This document shows, in pieces, positions 1 through 8,221 of a stretch of DNA of 64,000 bases. Positions within the stretch are counted from its first letter, which is position 1; each line of letters starts with the position of its first letter. The notes under the pieces were generated by a model. It made no database searches, was not told the DNA's origin, and saw only the letters and a program-made list of their open reading frames with translations. Origin of the DNA: Roseomonas xinghualingensis (lineage in GTDB: Bacteria > Pseudomonadota > Alphaproteobacteria > Acetobacterales > Acetobacteraceae); the NCBI RefSeq assembly GCF_025791835.1, contig NZ_JAOXLP010000002.1, positions 1-64,000 of the forward strand, given 5' to 3'. Made by a program: the position numbers and the translations under genes.

Positions 1-78
1 GGCCGCGCGGCGCGAAAGCCCGCCCTCCACTGCCCTAACGACGCGGCTGCGAAGATCCTCCGATAAGGTCCGGCCCAT
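1..78 (-). CDS. IS630-family transposase, N-terminal fragment (runs off left edge)
   Basis: The minus strand from an ATG at 76-78 reads 26 uninterrupted codons to the window edge, beginning MGRTLSEDLRSRVVRAVEGG and continuing with LSRRAA. This is the usual opening of IS630/Tc1-mariner-type transposases: the 'LS.DLR.RVV.AVE.G.SRR.AA' start of the N-terminal helix-turn-helix that binds the element ends. A GGGAGG ribosome-binding site lies about 9 nt upstream. The DDE catalytic domain would lie outside the window. The frame is too short and too close to the edge for ordinary gene callers. It sits next to a frameshifted gene, consistent with a mobile, decaying spot. The family assignment rests on this N-terminus alone. 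Confidence 0.75.
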   Translation of the reverse strand, partial: MGRTLSEDLRSRVVRAVEGGLSRRAA

Positions 79-109
79 CCATGCTGGCCTCCCTACCAGC
101 CATCAGGGT

Positions 110-155
110 GAATCAGATCGTCGCCGCGTCGGGCAAGAATATTCGAATCAGATCG
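110..155. repeat. Paired 11-bp direct repeat at probable IS end
   Basis: GAATCAGATCG occurs at 110-120 and again at 145-155, 35 bp apart, between the transposase start and the neighbouring broken gene. Repeats of this kind near the end of an IS630-type element could be subterminal transposase-binding sites. The terminal inverted repeat and the TA target duplication cannot be assigned without the other end of the element. The rest of 79-207 shows no gene. Confidence 0.35.
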
Positions 156-207
156 CTCGGATCATGCTCTAGGTGCCTCCGGCACGCTTTGATCCTGCTC
201 GCGGTAT

Positions 208-1190
208 CTAGCCTTCCTTCTCGATCTTCGCCGTCCCGATCACGCTGTCCCAGAGCTCGATTTCCTGCTCCAGGAAGGGATGGAACTGCGTGTGCGGCAG
301 CGGCGAGGCCGAGAAGCCCGAGGCCGCATAGGCCTGCTGCACCTTCGGCAAGGCCAGCGCCTTCGCCGCCTCATCCTCGAAGCGCTTCAGGACCGGTTCG
401 GGCAGCTTCGGAGGCGCAACCAGCCCATACCAGTTGGTGACGCGGAAATTCCCGACCCGGCTGTCGAGGGTCGGCGTCTCCGGGCTGCGGGCCCAGGCCT
501 CGCCGGAGGAGACGGCCAGAAGGCGCAAAGTGCCTTGCTCAACCATGGGCCAGCCGGTGGCATCGGCGAAACCCACATCCACCGTGCCGGCCGCGAGATC
601 CGTCAGCATCGGGGTGGTGCCGCGATAAGGCACGTTGATCGTCTTTGTGCCAAGGCGGATGTTCAACAATTCCAGGGACAAATGCGTGCTGGAGCCGATG
701 CCGGCCGAGGCGAGCGCACCGCCTCGGGCTTCGCGCGCATCCAGGCAAGGAAGGTGTCGAGATCGGCCGTGGGCAGATCCTTGCGCGCCACCAGCATCAG
801 CGGGCTGGTGGTCAGGCGCGAGACATGGGTGAGCGCCAGCGGCTGGTAGGGCGTGCGGCGCAGCAGCGGGCCAATGGTGATGTTGCCCGAGCTGGTGATG
901 CCCAGCGTGTGGCCATCCGGGGCGGCGCGGAACACCTGCTCGATGCCCAGCGCGCCCGCGGCGCCGGCGCGGTTCTCCACCACCACGGGCTGGCCGAGTT
1001 CAGGGGAGAGCACATCGGCCAGCACGCGGCCAACCAGGTCCAGCCCGCCGCCGGGCGGGAAGGGAACGATGATCCGCACGGGACGGTCCGGCGCCCAGGC
1101 CGCGGCACGGGCAGGGCGGAAGGGCAGGGTGGCGATGGCGGGCGCGGCGAGCAGGCCGAGGGCCGCGCGCCGGCTGAGTGGATGGGCCAT
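208..1190 (-). pseudogene. Bug/TctC-family solute-binding protein, frameshifted
   Basis: Reading begins at ATG 1190 with MAHPLSRRAALGLLAAPAIA, a Tat/Sec-like signal. It continues through the family's first strand (RPVRIIVPFPPGGGLDLVGR) and the VENRAGAAGALG loop to about position 714. There the frame closes after 'KPEAVR'. The adjacent frame resumes the expected GIGSSTHLSLELL, continues NVPYRGTTPMLTDLAAGTVD and ends at TAG 208-210. A single missing base around 712-716 explains the break. Intact members are about 320 residues and bind carboxylates in the periplasm, often as orphan receptors without adjacent TctAB. The closeness of the IS fragment favours a real pseudogene, but a sequencing error is possible. 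Confidence 0.85.
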
Positions 1191-1213
1191 GGTGATGATC
1201 CTGGGGGCGCGGG

Positions 1214-2566
1214 TCAGGCGGGAATGGCGATCTGGCCGCGCGCCACATGGGCGGGGCGGGGCAGGCCGAGATGCTCGCGCAGGGTGGTGCCGGTGTATTC
1301 GGTGCGGAAAAGCCCGCGCCGCTGCAACTCCGGCACGACGAGGCCGGTGAAGGCGTCCAGGCCTTCGGGGAAGGTGGGCGGCATGACGTTGAAGCCATCC
1401 GCCGCGCCGCCCTCGAACCATTCCTGCATGCGGTCGGCCACTTCGGTCACGCTGCCCACCACCATGTGGTGGCCGCGCGAGACGGCGATGCGCTCATAGA
1501 GCTGGCGGATGGTGAGGTTCTCGCGCTTCGCGAGATCCGAGATCACCTTCATCCGCGCCTTGCCCACATCCGTGTCGGGCAGGTCGGGCAGCGGGCCGTC
1601 CACGTCATGGCCCGAAAGGTCGAAGCCGCCGGTCAGGAAGGAGAGCAGCGAGAGGCCGACATCCGGGTGCAGCAGCTTCTGCAGCCCGGCCATCTTGTCC
1701 TCCGCCTCGGCGCGGGTGCGGCCGACCACAGGGAAGAAGCCGGGCATGACCTTCACCGAGGCGGCGTCACGGCCATAAGCCGTCATGCGCGCCTTCACAT
1801 CGGCATAGAAGGCCTGGGCGTCGGGCAGGGCCTGGTTCACGGCGAAGATCACCTCCGCCGTGCGGGCGGCGAGATCCCGCCCGGCATCGGAACCGCCGGC
1901 CTGCACCAGCACCGGATGGCCCTGCGGCGGACGCCCGAGGTTGAGCGGGCCACGGCAGGCGAAATGCTCGCCCTTGTGGTTCAGGATATGCAGCTTGGAG
2001 GCATCGAAATAGACGCCGCTCTCCTTGTTCTGGACGAAGGCATCATCCTCGAAGCTGTCCCAGAGGCCCTTCGTCACCTCCACGAACTCGGCGGCGCGCT
2101 TGTAGCGGTCCGCATGGGCCGGATGGCTCTCGCGGCCGAAGTTCCAGGCTTCGAGCGAATTGGAGGTGGTGACGATGTTCCAGCCTGCGCGGCCGCCCGA
2201 GAGATGGTCCAGCGTCCCGAAGGAACGGGCGATGTGGTAGGGCTCGGAATAGGTGGTGGAGCCGGTGGCGACGAGGCCGATGCGCTGCGTCGCCATGGAA
2301 AGGGCGGAGAGCAGCGCGATCGGCTCGAAGATGTTGGGTCGGGCCATGCGCCGCACCGCGATCCAGTCGTCCTGCTGGATGCAGTTGTTGTCGGCCAGGA
2401 AGACCATGTCGAAGCAGGCGGCCTCAGCCTTGCGGGCCATCTCCGCCATGAATCCCAGGTTGAAGGTGGCATCGGCCTGGGCACCTGGATGGCGCCAGCC
2501 GGCGACGTGATGGCCGCTGGCGAAGAGAAAGAGGCCGAGGCTGATCTGGCGCTTCTGGTGGGGCAT
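1214..2566 (-). CDS. LLM-class flavin-dependent monooxygenase (NtaA/SnaA/DszA type)
   Basis: This 450-residue protein belongs to the bacterial luciferase-like FMNH2-dependent monooxygenases of the NtaA/DszA branch. These oxidise chelators, sulfonates or sulfur heterocycles with flavin supplied by a separate reductase. Visible family features are the N-terminal ISLGLFLFASGHHVAGWRHP strand, MVFLADN near residue 55, the GRAGWNIVTTSN flavin/phosphate loop, and HPVLVQAGGSDAGRDLAAR near the middle. The start is set at MPHQKRQ; upstream in-frame codons are not family-like. It is transcribed toward the broken Bug gene, 23 bp away, suggesting a former uptake-plus-oxidation pair. The 154 bp upstream (2567-2720) holds no gene. 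Its substrate cannot be read from sequence. Confidence 0.9.
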   Translation of the reverse strand: MPHQKRQISLGLFLFASGHHVAGWRHPGAQADATFNLGFMAEMARKAEAACFDMVFLADNNCIQQDDWIAVRRMARPNIFEPIALLSALSMATQRIGLVATGSTTYSEPYHIARSFGTLDHLSGGRAGWNIVTTSNSLEAWNFGRESHPAHADRYKRAAEFVEVTKGLWDSFEDDAFVQNKESGVYFDASKLHILNHKGEHFACRGPLNLGRPPQGHPVLVQAGGSDAGRDLAARTAEVIFAVNQALPDAQAFYADVKARMTAYGRDAASVKVMPGFFPVVGRTRAEAEDKMAGLQKLLHPDVGLSLLSFLTGGFDLSGHDVDGPLPDLPDTDVGKARMKVISDLAKRENLTIRQLYERIAVSRGHHMVVGSVTEVADRMQEWFEGGAADGFNVMPPTFPEGLDAFTGLVVPELQRRGLFRTEYTGTTLREHLGLPRPAHVARGQIAIPA

Positions 2567-2720
2567 GGGCGGAATCCGGCATTGGCCGTGCCGGAACCGG
2601 CAGGGCGGCGGACGCTCCATCCCTATGCCCGGACTCGCGCCAGGTCTGAGATTTCACATATTTGTACGGAGGTTGGATTACAACCCGCAAAACCACCGTG
2701 AAATGTGGCGATATGCCGAA

Positions 2721-3383
2721 CTATTCACGTCGCAAAACGCCATCAACCAGCCGATCCGCCCAGGGGCGGCTCTGGAAATCCGCCCGCAGGCCGGCTTCGT
2801 CATATTCGTCCCGCACCCAGTCCAGGAAAGGCAGCCGCCCTTCGGCCTGCCGCGCATAGAGGCGGAAGAAGGCATCCAGGATGCCGGTGCGGGAGGCGCT
2901 GACATGGCCATGGCGCCAATGAAGCTGGTTCAGCGCCTCGGCGCTGGTGCCGCCTTCGAGCATCAGGAAGATGCCGGCCGCCAGCCCGGTGCGGTCCGCG
3001 CCGGATTTGCAGTGAAGGAGGGCGGGCTCGACCATGTCCTTGTAGATGCCCGCCAGCCGCAGGATGCGGTCCCGGTGGGGGGCGCCGCGGCTTTCGAAAG
3101 GGGCGTCGATATGGATCAGCCCAAGGCGCGCGGATTCAGCGCGGGAAAGGGCGTCGGAGCCGCAATTCGCCCTTTCGCCCCGAAGATTGATCACGGTCTT
3201 CAGTCCGAAGCGCCGCGCGGCATCGCGGAGTTGCCAGGGGGAGGGATGGTTGGAGCGGTAGAGCCTCCCCGGTGCCACCACGCCCCAGTTGCGCCATCCC
3301 TGACGCAGGATCGCATGGTCCACGAAGAGGCTGTTCATGAGGGCGGACCGGCGTCCGGCGGCGTTCGTCAGGTCCTGGGGCAT
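2721..3383 (-). CDS. Tyrosine/dual-specificity protein phosphatase family protein
   Basis: A 220-residue protein with the cysteine phosphatase P-loop HCKSGADRTG: Cys125 is the nucleophile and Arg131 the phosphate-binding residue. A general-acid Asp is probably within HIDAPFESRG (about 91-100). Earlier segments NWGVVAPGRLYRSNHPSPWQ and LKTVINLRGE are typical of bacterial tyrosine phosphatases of the DSP/Siw14-like group. It may act on phosphotyrosine, phosphoinositide-like or inositol-pyrophosphate substrates; sequence does not decide. There is no signal peptide, so it is cytosolic. The start is MPQDL at 3383; a longer frame upstream would run over the divergent small gene at 3476. Confidence 0.85.
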   Translation of the reverse strand: MPQDLTNAAGRRSALMNSLFVDHAILRQGWRNWGVVAPGRLYRSNHPSPWQLRDAARRFGLKTVINLRGERANCGSDALSRAESARLGLIHIDAPFESRGAPHRDRILRLAGIYKDMVEPALLHCKSGADRTGLAAGIFLMLEGGTSAEALNQLHWRHGHVSASRTGILDAFFRLYARQAEGRLPFLDWVRDEYDEAGLRADFQSRPWADRLVDGVLRRE

Positions 3384-3475
3384 GGGCGGGAAATAGGGCG
3401 GGGAGGGCTGGAAGGGCAACGCCAGGGCCAGCCGAGGCGTTAACCACCCTCCTGAGGATGAAGAGGAGGCCCGCC

Positions 3476-3676
3476 ATGTCGAAGGCTCATATGCCGCCGG
3501 TTCCACCTGCAAACCAAGCGCCCCACGGCGGCAACAATCCCGGTCAGGGCGAGGTGAACCCAAAGGAAGCCAAGGACACCGCGGCCAATCGCGCGAAATA
3601 CGATCCGGGGCAGCAGGGCCAGACGGGCAGCACCGGGATCAACACCCATCACCAGGGCTATCAGCAGGATCGTTGA
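3476..3676 (+). CDS. Small hydrophilic, probably disordered protein (66 aa)
   Basis: The ATG at 3476 follows a strong GAAGAGGAGG ribosome-binding site. The 66-residue product is rich in Gly, Gln, Pro, Asn, Lys and His and lacks any hydrophobic segment (for example NPKEAKDTAANRAKYDPGQQ). It reads like an intrinsically disordered, hydrophilin-like stress protein. I do not recognise a named family. It is followed after 3 bp by another tiny hydrophilic gene, so the two are probably co-transcribed. An upstream in-frame ATG at 3458 is possible but has no better ribosome-binding site. Confidence 0.6.
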   Translation: MSKAHMPPVPPANQAPHGGNNPGQGEVNPKEAKDTAANRAKYDPGQQGQTGSTGINTHHQGYQQDR

Positions 3677-3679
3677 ACC

Positions 3680-3895
3680 ATGCCGAAGGGTAACGCAGAC
3701 ACAGATCGTTCCGCCGGTGGTCCGGGCAGCAGCCATCAGGGCGGCAATCACGGCCATACCCACCGGGAGAGCGGTCACACCGTTCCAGGCGCCCCGACCA
3801 ACGGCTCCAAGAGCCAGGTTTCCGGTGGGGGAGGAGAGCGTGACAGCCATCACACCCATGACCCGGAGCTGAAGGGCGAGCGTACGGGCTACTGA
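3680..3895 (+). CDS. Small Gly/His/Ser-rich hydrophilic protein (71 aa)
   Basis: A 71-residue frame starts 3 bp after the previous stop and ends LKGERTGY. The composition is Gly, His, Ser, Thr and charged residues, with many His (HQGGNHGHTHRESGH) and no hydrophobic core. It is likely disordered and might bind metal through its histidines, though that is only inference. A metal-ion transporter of the Nramp superfamily lies 183 bp downstream on the same strand. The stop codon falls inside a 17-bp tandem duplication. No family is recognised, and compositional bias makes any homology hard to judge by eye. Confidence 0.5.
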   Translation: MPKGNADTDRSAGGPGSSHQGGNHGHTHRESGHTVPGAPTNGSKSQVSGGGGERDSHHTHDPELKGERTGY

Positions 3896-3917
3896 GAAGG
3901 ACGGGCTACTGAGAAGG
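3884..3917. repeat. 17-bp perfect tandem duplication across a stop codon
   Basis: ACGGGCTACTGAGAAGG is present twice, back to back (3884-3900 and 3901-3917). The first copy encodes the last residues and TGA stop of the small gene ending at 3895. The second copy repeats the same stop in the untranslated tail, just before the terminator. It looks like a recent slippage or unequal-crossover duplication. Confidence 0.95.
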
Positions 3918-3953
3918 AAGGTCCGGGGCCAAGTGCTCCGGGGCCTTTTTCTT
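3914..3953 (+). terminator. Rho-independent terminator of the small-protein pair
   Basis: AAGGTCC pairs with GGGGCCTT (one G-U and a slipped G) around a loop, and the 3' arm runs into TTTTTCTT. It follows the second small gene by about 20 bp and separates it from the transporter downstream. Confidence 0.65.
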
Positions 3954-4078
3954 GGTCGTCAGACGTAAGGTTACTGAATGGGACGCTAGTTTAAGGAACT
4001 GCAACTGAGTCCTATTCCGGGTGTTGCCTCCCTCGCATTCAGGCTAGCCGCCTGACTTCACGGAAGAGGAAGGCCAGC

Positions 4079-5371
4079 TTGTCCACTGTTACTGAACGAG
4101 CCACATCCGGTGAACTGGCCGTATCCGGAGAACCGGCCGCACCACCCTCCGGAATGGCCCGCTGGCGCATGGTGGGGCCGGGGATCGTCGTCGCGGTCAC
4201 CGGCGTTGGCGCGGGTGACCTCGTCGCGACCCTCGTGGCCGGCAACCGCTTTGGCTATGCCCTCATGTGGGCGGCGGTGCTGGGCTGCGTCCTGAAGATC
4301 GCCATGTCCGAGGCCGTGGGGCGCTGGCATCTGGCGACCGGGACGACGATCTTCGAGGGCTGGCGGGAACTTGGCCGCTGGACCTTCGTCTACTTCCTTA
4401 TCTACGTCGTGATCTGGGGCTATGTGTATGGCGCCACCGCCATGTCCTCGACCGGGCTGGCCCTCGCGGCGCTCTTCCCGGGGCTGAGCCTGCAGACCTG
4501 GGCGATCATTTCCGGCGCGGCGGGCTTTCTTTTCGTCGCCTTCAACCGCTACGCGCTTTTTGAGCGCGTGATGAAGTTCTTCATCGGGCTGATGTTCGTC
4601 ACGGTGGTGACGCTCGCCGTGCTGGTCGCGCCCAATATCGGGAATGCGCTCGGCGGGCTGGTGCCGACGTTGCCGGAGGGGGCGGCCATCTACACGCTCG
4701 GGCTGATCGGCGGCGTGGGCGGCACCATCACCCTGGCTTCCTATGGCTATTGGGTGAACGCCAAGGGTTGGCGGACACCGGCCTGGATCCCGATGATGCG
4801 GTTCGATAACCGGATCGGCTACATCACCACCGGCATCTTCGTGATCGCCATGATGATCGTCGGGGCAGAACTGCTCCACAACACGAACATCGCGCTTTCA
4901 GGTGGCGACCGCGGGCTGCTGGACCTCGACGAGGTGCTGCGGGAGAGGTTGGGCCCCTTCGTGGCCAACATGTTCCTGGTGGGCTTCGCCGCCACCACCT
5001 TTTCCTCGATCCTCGGCGTATGGAACGGCGTCAGCCTGCTCTTCGCCGATTTCGTGGCACGGATCCGCGGCCAGAACCCGGAGGAAGAGGAGCTGGAGCG
5101 GAGCTGGGCCTTCAAGGCCTATCTGTTCTGGCTGACCTTCCCGCCGATCCCGCTGCTCTTCCTCGATCGGCCGTTCGCCCTGGTGGTGGCCTTCGGCGCG
5201 CTGGGCGCCTTCTTCATGCCCTTCCTCGCGATCACCCTGCTCTGGCTGCTGAACTCCCGCCGTACCCCGGCGGAATGGCGCAGCGGCTGGGTAAGCAACG
5301 GGTTGCTGGTGCTGGCGACCGTCCTGTTCCTGGTGCTCGCGGCGAATGAGTTGGAGCGCTTCTTCGGCTGA
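4079..5371 (+). CDS. Nramp-superfamily transporter with altered metal-site motifs
   Basis: A 430-residue polytopic membrane protein with the Nramp/MntH layout of about 11 helices, starting at a TTG after GAAGAGGAAGG. Helix 1 is recognisable (GPGIVVAVTGVGAGDLVATL), as are FGYALMW and helix 6 (GGTITLASYGYWV). The two sites that bind the ion in classical Nramps are changed: DPGN of helix 1 is GAGD (44-47), and MPH of helix 6 is replaced by ASYGYW (220-225). Manganese or iron transport therefore should not be assumed; a divergent cation or a non-metal substrate is possible. It stands alone, and the 183 bp upstream shows no operator I can name. Confidence 0.8.
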   Translation: MSTVTERATSGELAVSGEPAAPPSGMARWRMVGPGIVVAVTGVGAGDLVATLVAGNRFGYALMWAAVLGCVLKIAMSEAVGRWHLATGTTIFEGWRELGRWTFVYFLIYVVIWGYVYGATAMSSTGLALAALFPGLSLQTWAIISGAAGFLFVAFNRYALFERVMKFFIGLMFVTVVTLAVLVAPNIGNALGGLVPTLPEGAAIYTLGLIGGVGGTITLASYGYWVNAKGWRTPAWIPMMRFDNRIGYITTGIFVIAMMIVGAELLHNTNIALSGGDRGLLDLDEVLRERLGPFVANMFLVGFAATTFSSILGVWNGVSLLFADFVARIRGQNPEEEELERSWAFKAYLFWLTFPPIPLLFLDRPFALVVAFGALGAFFMPFLAITLLWLLNSRRTPAEWRSGWVSNGLLVLATVLFLVLAANELERFFG

Positions 5372-5421
5372 GGGCAGGAAGGCCGGGGCGGCTGCCCCGG
5401 CCGGAACGCCGCGCGGCTGTC

Positions 5422-6396
5422 CTAGTCCGCCCGTGCGCCGCTGATCCGCACGGCTTCCTGCCACATGGGCCGTTCCTTCTGGCCGCGCTCGGTCACCGCC
5501 TCGGGCGTGGACCAAAGGGCCTTGGCGCCCACCTGGCCGAAGCGGCTCTGCAACGATGGATCGGCAGCGATGGCCTTCAGGGCGGCGTTCAGCCTGTCTA
5601 CGATGGGGCGGGGCGTGCCGGCGGGGAAGACGAAGGCCGACCAGGAGGTCACCACGAAATCGGGCACCCCGGCCTCCGCCATGGTCGGCACGTCGGGCAG
5701 GCTGGGAACGCGCTCCGGGCTGGTCACCGCCAGGGCCCGCATCCGTCCCTCCTGGACCACCGGCACATAGGAGGAGAGATTGTCCAGGGCGAAGGTCACG
5801 TCGCCCGACAGCATGGCCGGAATGGTCTGCGCCGCGCCACGGAAGGGAACATGGTCGGCGTTCAGCCCCACCCGGCTGTTGAACAGCGCGCCGGAGAGAT
5901 GCGGCGTGGTGCCCACACCGGGGCTGCCGAAGCTCAGGCCCCCCTGCTTCTGCTTCGCCCAGGCGATGAATTCCTGCAGCGTCCGCGCCGGCACGTGCTG
6001 GCTGCTGACGACGAAGACATTGGGCAGTTCCCAGGTCAGCGAGACGGGCGCGAAGTCCTTGTCGCTGTCGAAGGGCATGCGCGAGTAGAGATACCGGTTG
6101 ATCGAGAAATGCCCGATCGTCGCGGAGCCGATCGTGTAGCCATCGGGGTCGGCCTTCGCCAGCACGTCCATTCCGATATTGCCGCCGGCCCCGCCGCGGT
6201 TCTCGATCACGAAGTTCTGGCCGAGCTGCTGCTGGAGCCGTTCCGCCAGGATTCGCGTCAGCACATCCACGGAGCCCGCGGGCGGATAGGGGACGATGAT
6301 CCGGACGGTCCGGTTCGGCCAGTCGCCTTGGGCGACGGCCGGGCGGATGAAGGGAAGGGCGAGTCCAGCCCCGAGAAGGGGACGGCGTGCGAGCAT
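5422..6396 (-). CDS. Bug/TctC-family periplasmic solute-binding protein
   Basis: A 324-residue protein with an N-terminal export signal ending near AVAQG, then the family hallmarks: RTVRIIVPYPPAGSVDVLTR (start of lobe 1), VIENRGGAGGNIG (ligand loop), PDGYTIG, DADHVPFRG-like hinge and the ALAVTSPERVPSLPDVPTM segment. Such proteins capture small carboxylates in the periplasm and normally hand them to TctAB membrane partners, but no tctA or tctB is nearby. They are greatly expanded in some proteobacteria as orphan receptors. It lies 50 bp from the end of the convergent Nramp gene and 62 bp downstream of hemF. The ligand is unknown. Confidence 0.95.
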   Translation of the reverse strand: MLARRPLLGAGLALPFIRPAVAQGDWPNRTVRIIVPYPPAGSVDVLTRILAERLQQQLGQNFVIENRGGAGGNIGMDVLAKADPDGYTIGSATIGHFSINRYLYSRMPFDSDKDFAPVSLTWELPNVFVVSSQHVPARTLQEFIAWAKQKQGGLSFGSPGVGTTPHLSGALFNSRVGLNADHVPFRGAAQTIPAMLSGDVTFALDNLSSYVPVVQEGRMRALAVTSPERVPSLPDVPTMAEAGVPDFVVTSWSAFVFPAGTPRPIVDRLNAALKAIAADPSLQSRFGQVGAKALWSTPEAVTERGQKERPMWQEAVRISGARAD

Positions 6397-6458
6397 GGAG
6401 CTTCCTCAGTCTGTCTTGGCGCCCTTACTGCCAGCCTGCCGTCCCTGCATCCAGACCC

Positions 6459-7379
6459 CTAGGACCAGCGAACCTCCGGCGGCATGGACATCAGGATCGC
6501 CTCCACATTCCCCCCGGTCCGCAGCCCGAAGAGCGTTCCGCGGTCATGGAGCAGGTTGAACTCCACATAGCGGCCCCGGCGGATGAGCTGGTGCTCCCGC
6601 TCCGCCTCCGTCCAGGGCTCGTGCATCCGGCGGCGGACGATGGCGGGATAAATGTTCAGGAAGGCCTCTCCCACGTCGCGGGTGAAGGCAAAGTGCTCCT
6701 GCAGCCGTTCCCCGCCCGGCTCGTCCCGGCCCAGCCAGTCATAGAAGATGCCACCCAGCCCGCGCGGCTCGTTGCGGTGGGGCAGGAAGAAGTATTCGTC
6801 GCACCACTGCTTGAAGCGGGGGTAGTAGGCGGGATCGTGCCGGTCGCAGGCCGCGCGGAAGGCGGCATGGAAATCGGCCGCATCGGCCTGGGCCTCGGGC
6901 GAATCGGGGGTCATGGGGGTGATATCCCCCCCGCCGCCGAACCAGGTCCGGCGCGTCGTGATGAAGCGCGTGTTCATATGCGCCGCCGGGACCCGGGGGG
7001 AACGCATATGGGCCACCAGCGAGACGCCGGTTGCCAGGAAGCGCGGATCCTCCTCCGCTCCCGGGATCTGCTTGCGGAAATCCGGACTGAACTCGCCCCA
7101 GACGGTGGAGACGTTCACCCCCACCTTCTCGAAGACCCGCCCCTTCATCACGGACATCACGCCGCCGCCGCCTTCAGGCCGCTCCCAGGGGGTGCGGACG
7201 AAGCGGCCGGGAGGCAGGGAAGCATGAGGGCCGGTGCTGCCTTCGTCCTCAATCGCCTCGAAAACAGCACAAAGGCGGTCCCGCAGCCCTTCGAACCAGG
7301 AACGGGCTGGCGCGGCGAGGGGGTGCTGGCTGGGAAGGGCGGAATCCGCCGGCGGGGTGGTCACGGGGTTCTGGGTCAT
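6459..7379 (-). CDS. hemF: Oxygen-dependent coproporphyrinogen-III oxidase
   Basis: A 306-residue cytosolic enzyme that oxidatively decarboxylates coproporphyrinogen III to protoporphyrinogen IX using O2. Conserved family blocks are visible: [76 protein letters not shown] and [16 protein letters not shown]. The length matches the family. The start MTQNPVT at 7379 is chosen because the preceding 25 codons are not family-like. It is divergent from petA, separated by 224 bp with no gene, so haem synthesis and bc1 expression may share a control region. Confidence 0.97.
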   Translation of the reverse strand: MTQNPVTTPPADSALPSQHPLAAPARSWFEGLRDRLCAVFEAIEDEGSTGPHASLPPGRFVRTPWERPEGGGGVMSVMKGRVFEKVGVNVSTVWGEFSPDFRKQIPGAEEDPRFLATGVSLVAHMRSPRVPAAHMNTRFITTRRTWFGGGGDITPMTPDSPEAQADAADFHAAFRAACDRHDPAYYPRFKQWCDEYFFLPHRNEPRGLGGIFYDWLGRDEPGGERLQEHFAFTRDVGEAFLNIYPAIVRRRMHEPWTEAEREHQLIRRGRYVEFNLLHDRGTLFGLRTGGNVEAILMSMPPEVRWS

Positions 7380-7603
7380 TCGCACCAATGGTAGTTGCCG
7401 TGCAGGGGGCGCCGTTGCCACCCCACGTTTCCGACAGTTATATGGCCGCACCACCGGCCTGGCACCGTGCGCCCGCGCATGCCCGGCCTATGACTTCGCA
7501 GACCAGCCCGCGCGCCCGGCCGCAACCCGGGCCTTGCGGGGGACGACACAACGGCCCCGTCCCGGCGCGCGGGAGGGGGCCGGAGAACAGGACGAGCGAT
7601 CGA

Positions 7604-8209
7604 ATGGCCGATGTGCTGGCTTCCCCACCGACGACGGGCCCTGCCGACCCCGGCGCGCACCATGCCGGTTCGCCGCAGCCGCAAAAGGAGGCTCCGGTCC
7701 GCCGGGACTTCCTGAAGCTTGCCGCCGGCGCCTTTGCTGCGGTCGGCACCGGCGTGATCGCCTGGCCCTTCATCCACTCCATGAATCCCAGCCAGGACGT
7801 GCTGGCCCTGGCCAGCACCGACGTGGACCTGACCCCGATCGCGGCCGGCCAGGCCGTGACGGTGATGTGGCGCGGCAAGCCGGTCTTCGTGCGCCACCGC
7901 ACGCCGGAGGAGATCCAGGAGGCACGTGCCGTCCCGGTCACCGAGCTGCGTGACCCGGCCACCGACCAGTCCCGCGTGAAGCCGGGCCAGGACGAGTGGC
8001 TGGTCGTGCTCGGCGTCTGCACCCATCTGGGCTGCGTGCCGCTGGGCCAGAAGCCGACGGACGCGCGGGGCGAATATGGCGGGTGGTTCTGCCCCTGCCA
8101 TGGCAGCCACTACGACACGGCGGGCCGAATCCGCCGCGGGCCTGCGCCGACCAATCTCGCCATCCCCGATTATTCCTTTACCTCCGACACCCGTATCCGG
8201 GTCGGTTGA
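7604..8209 (+). CDS. petA: Ubiquinol-cytochrome c reductase Rieske iron-sulfur subunit
   Basis: A 201-residue subunit of cytochrome bc1. Twin arginines (RRDFLKLA, about 33-40) precede a single hydrophobic anchor, so it is Tat-exported and tethered. The 2Fe-2S box is complete: Cys139-Thr-His141-Leu-Gly-Cys144 and Cys163-Pro-Cys165-His166. Cys139, His141, Cys163 and His166 are the cluster ligands, with a Cys144-Cys165 disulfide expected. It takes an electron from ubiquinol and swings to cytochrome c1. It is first in petABC. The start ATG at 7604 gives the usual short proteobacterial N-tail. Confidence 0.97.
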   Translation: MADVLASPPTTGPADPGAHHAGSPQPQKEAPVRRDFLKLAAGAFAAVGTGVIAWPFIHSMNPSQDVLALASTDVDLTPIAAGQAVTVMWRGKPVFVRHRTPEEIQEARAVPVTELRDPATDQSRVKPGQDEWLVVLGVCTHLGCVPLGQKPTDARGEYGGWFCPCHGSHYDTAGRIRRGPAPTNLAIPDYSFTSDTRIRVG

Positions 8210-8221
8210 GGAGCGCACGAT

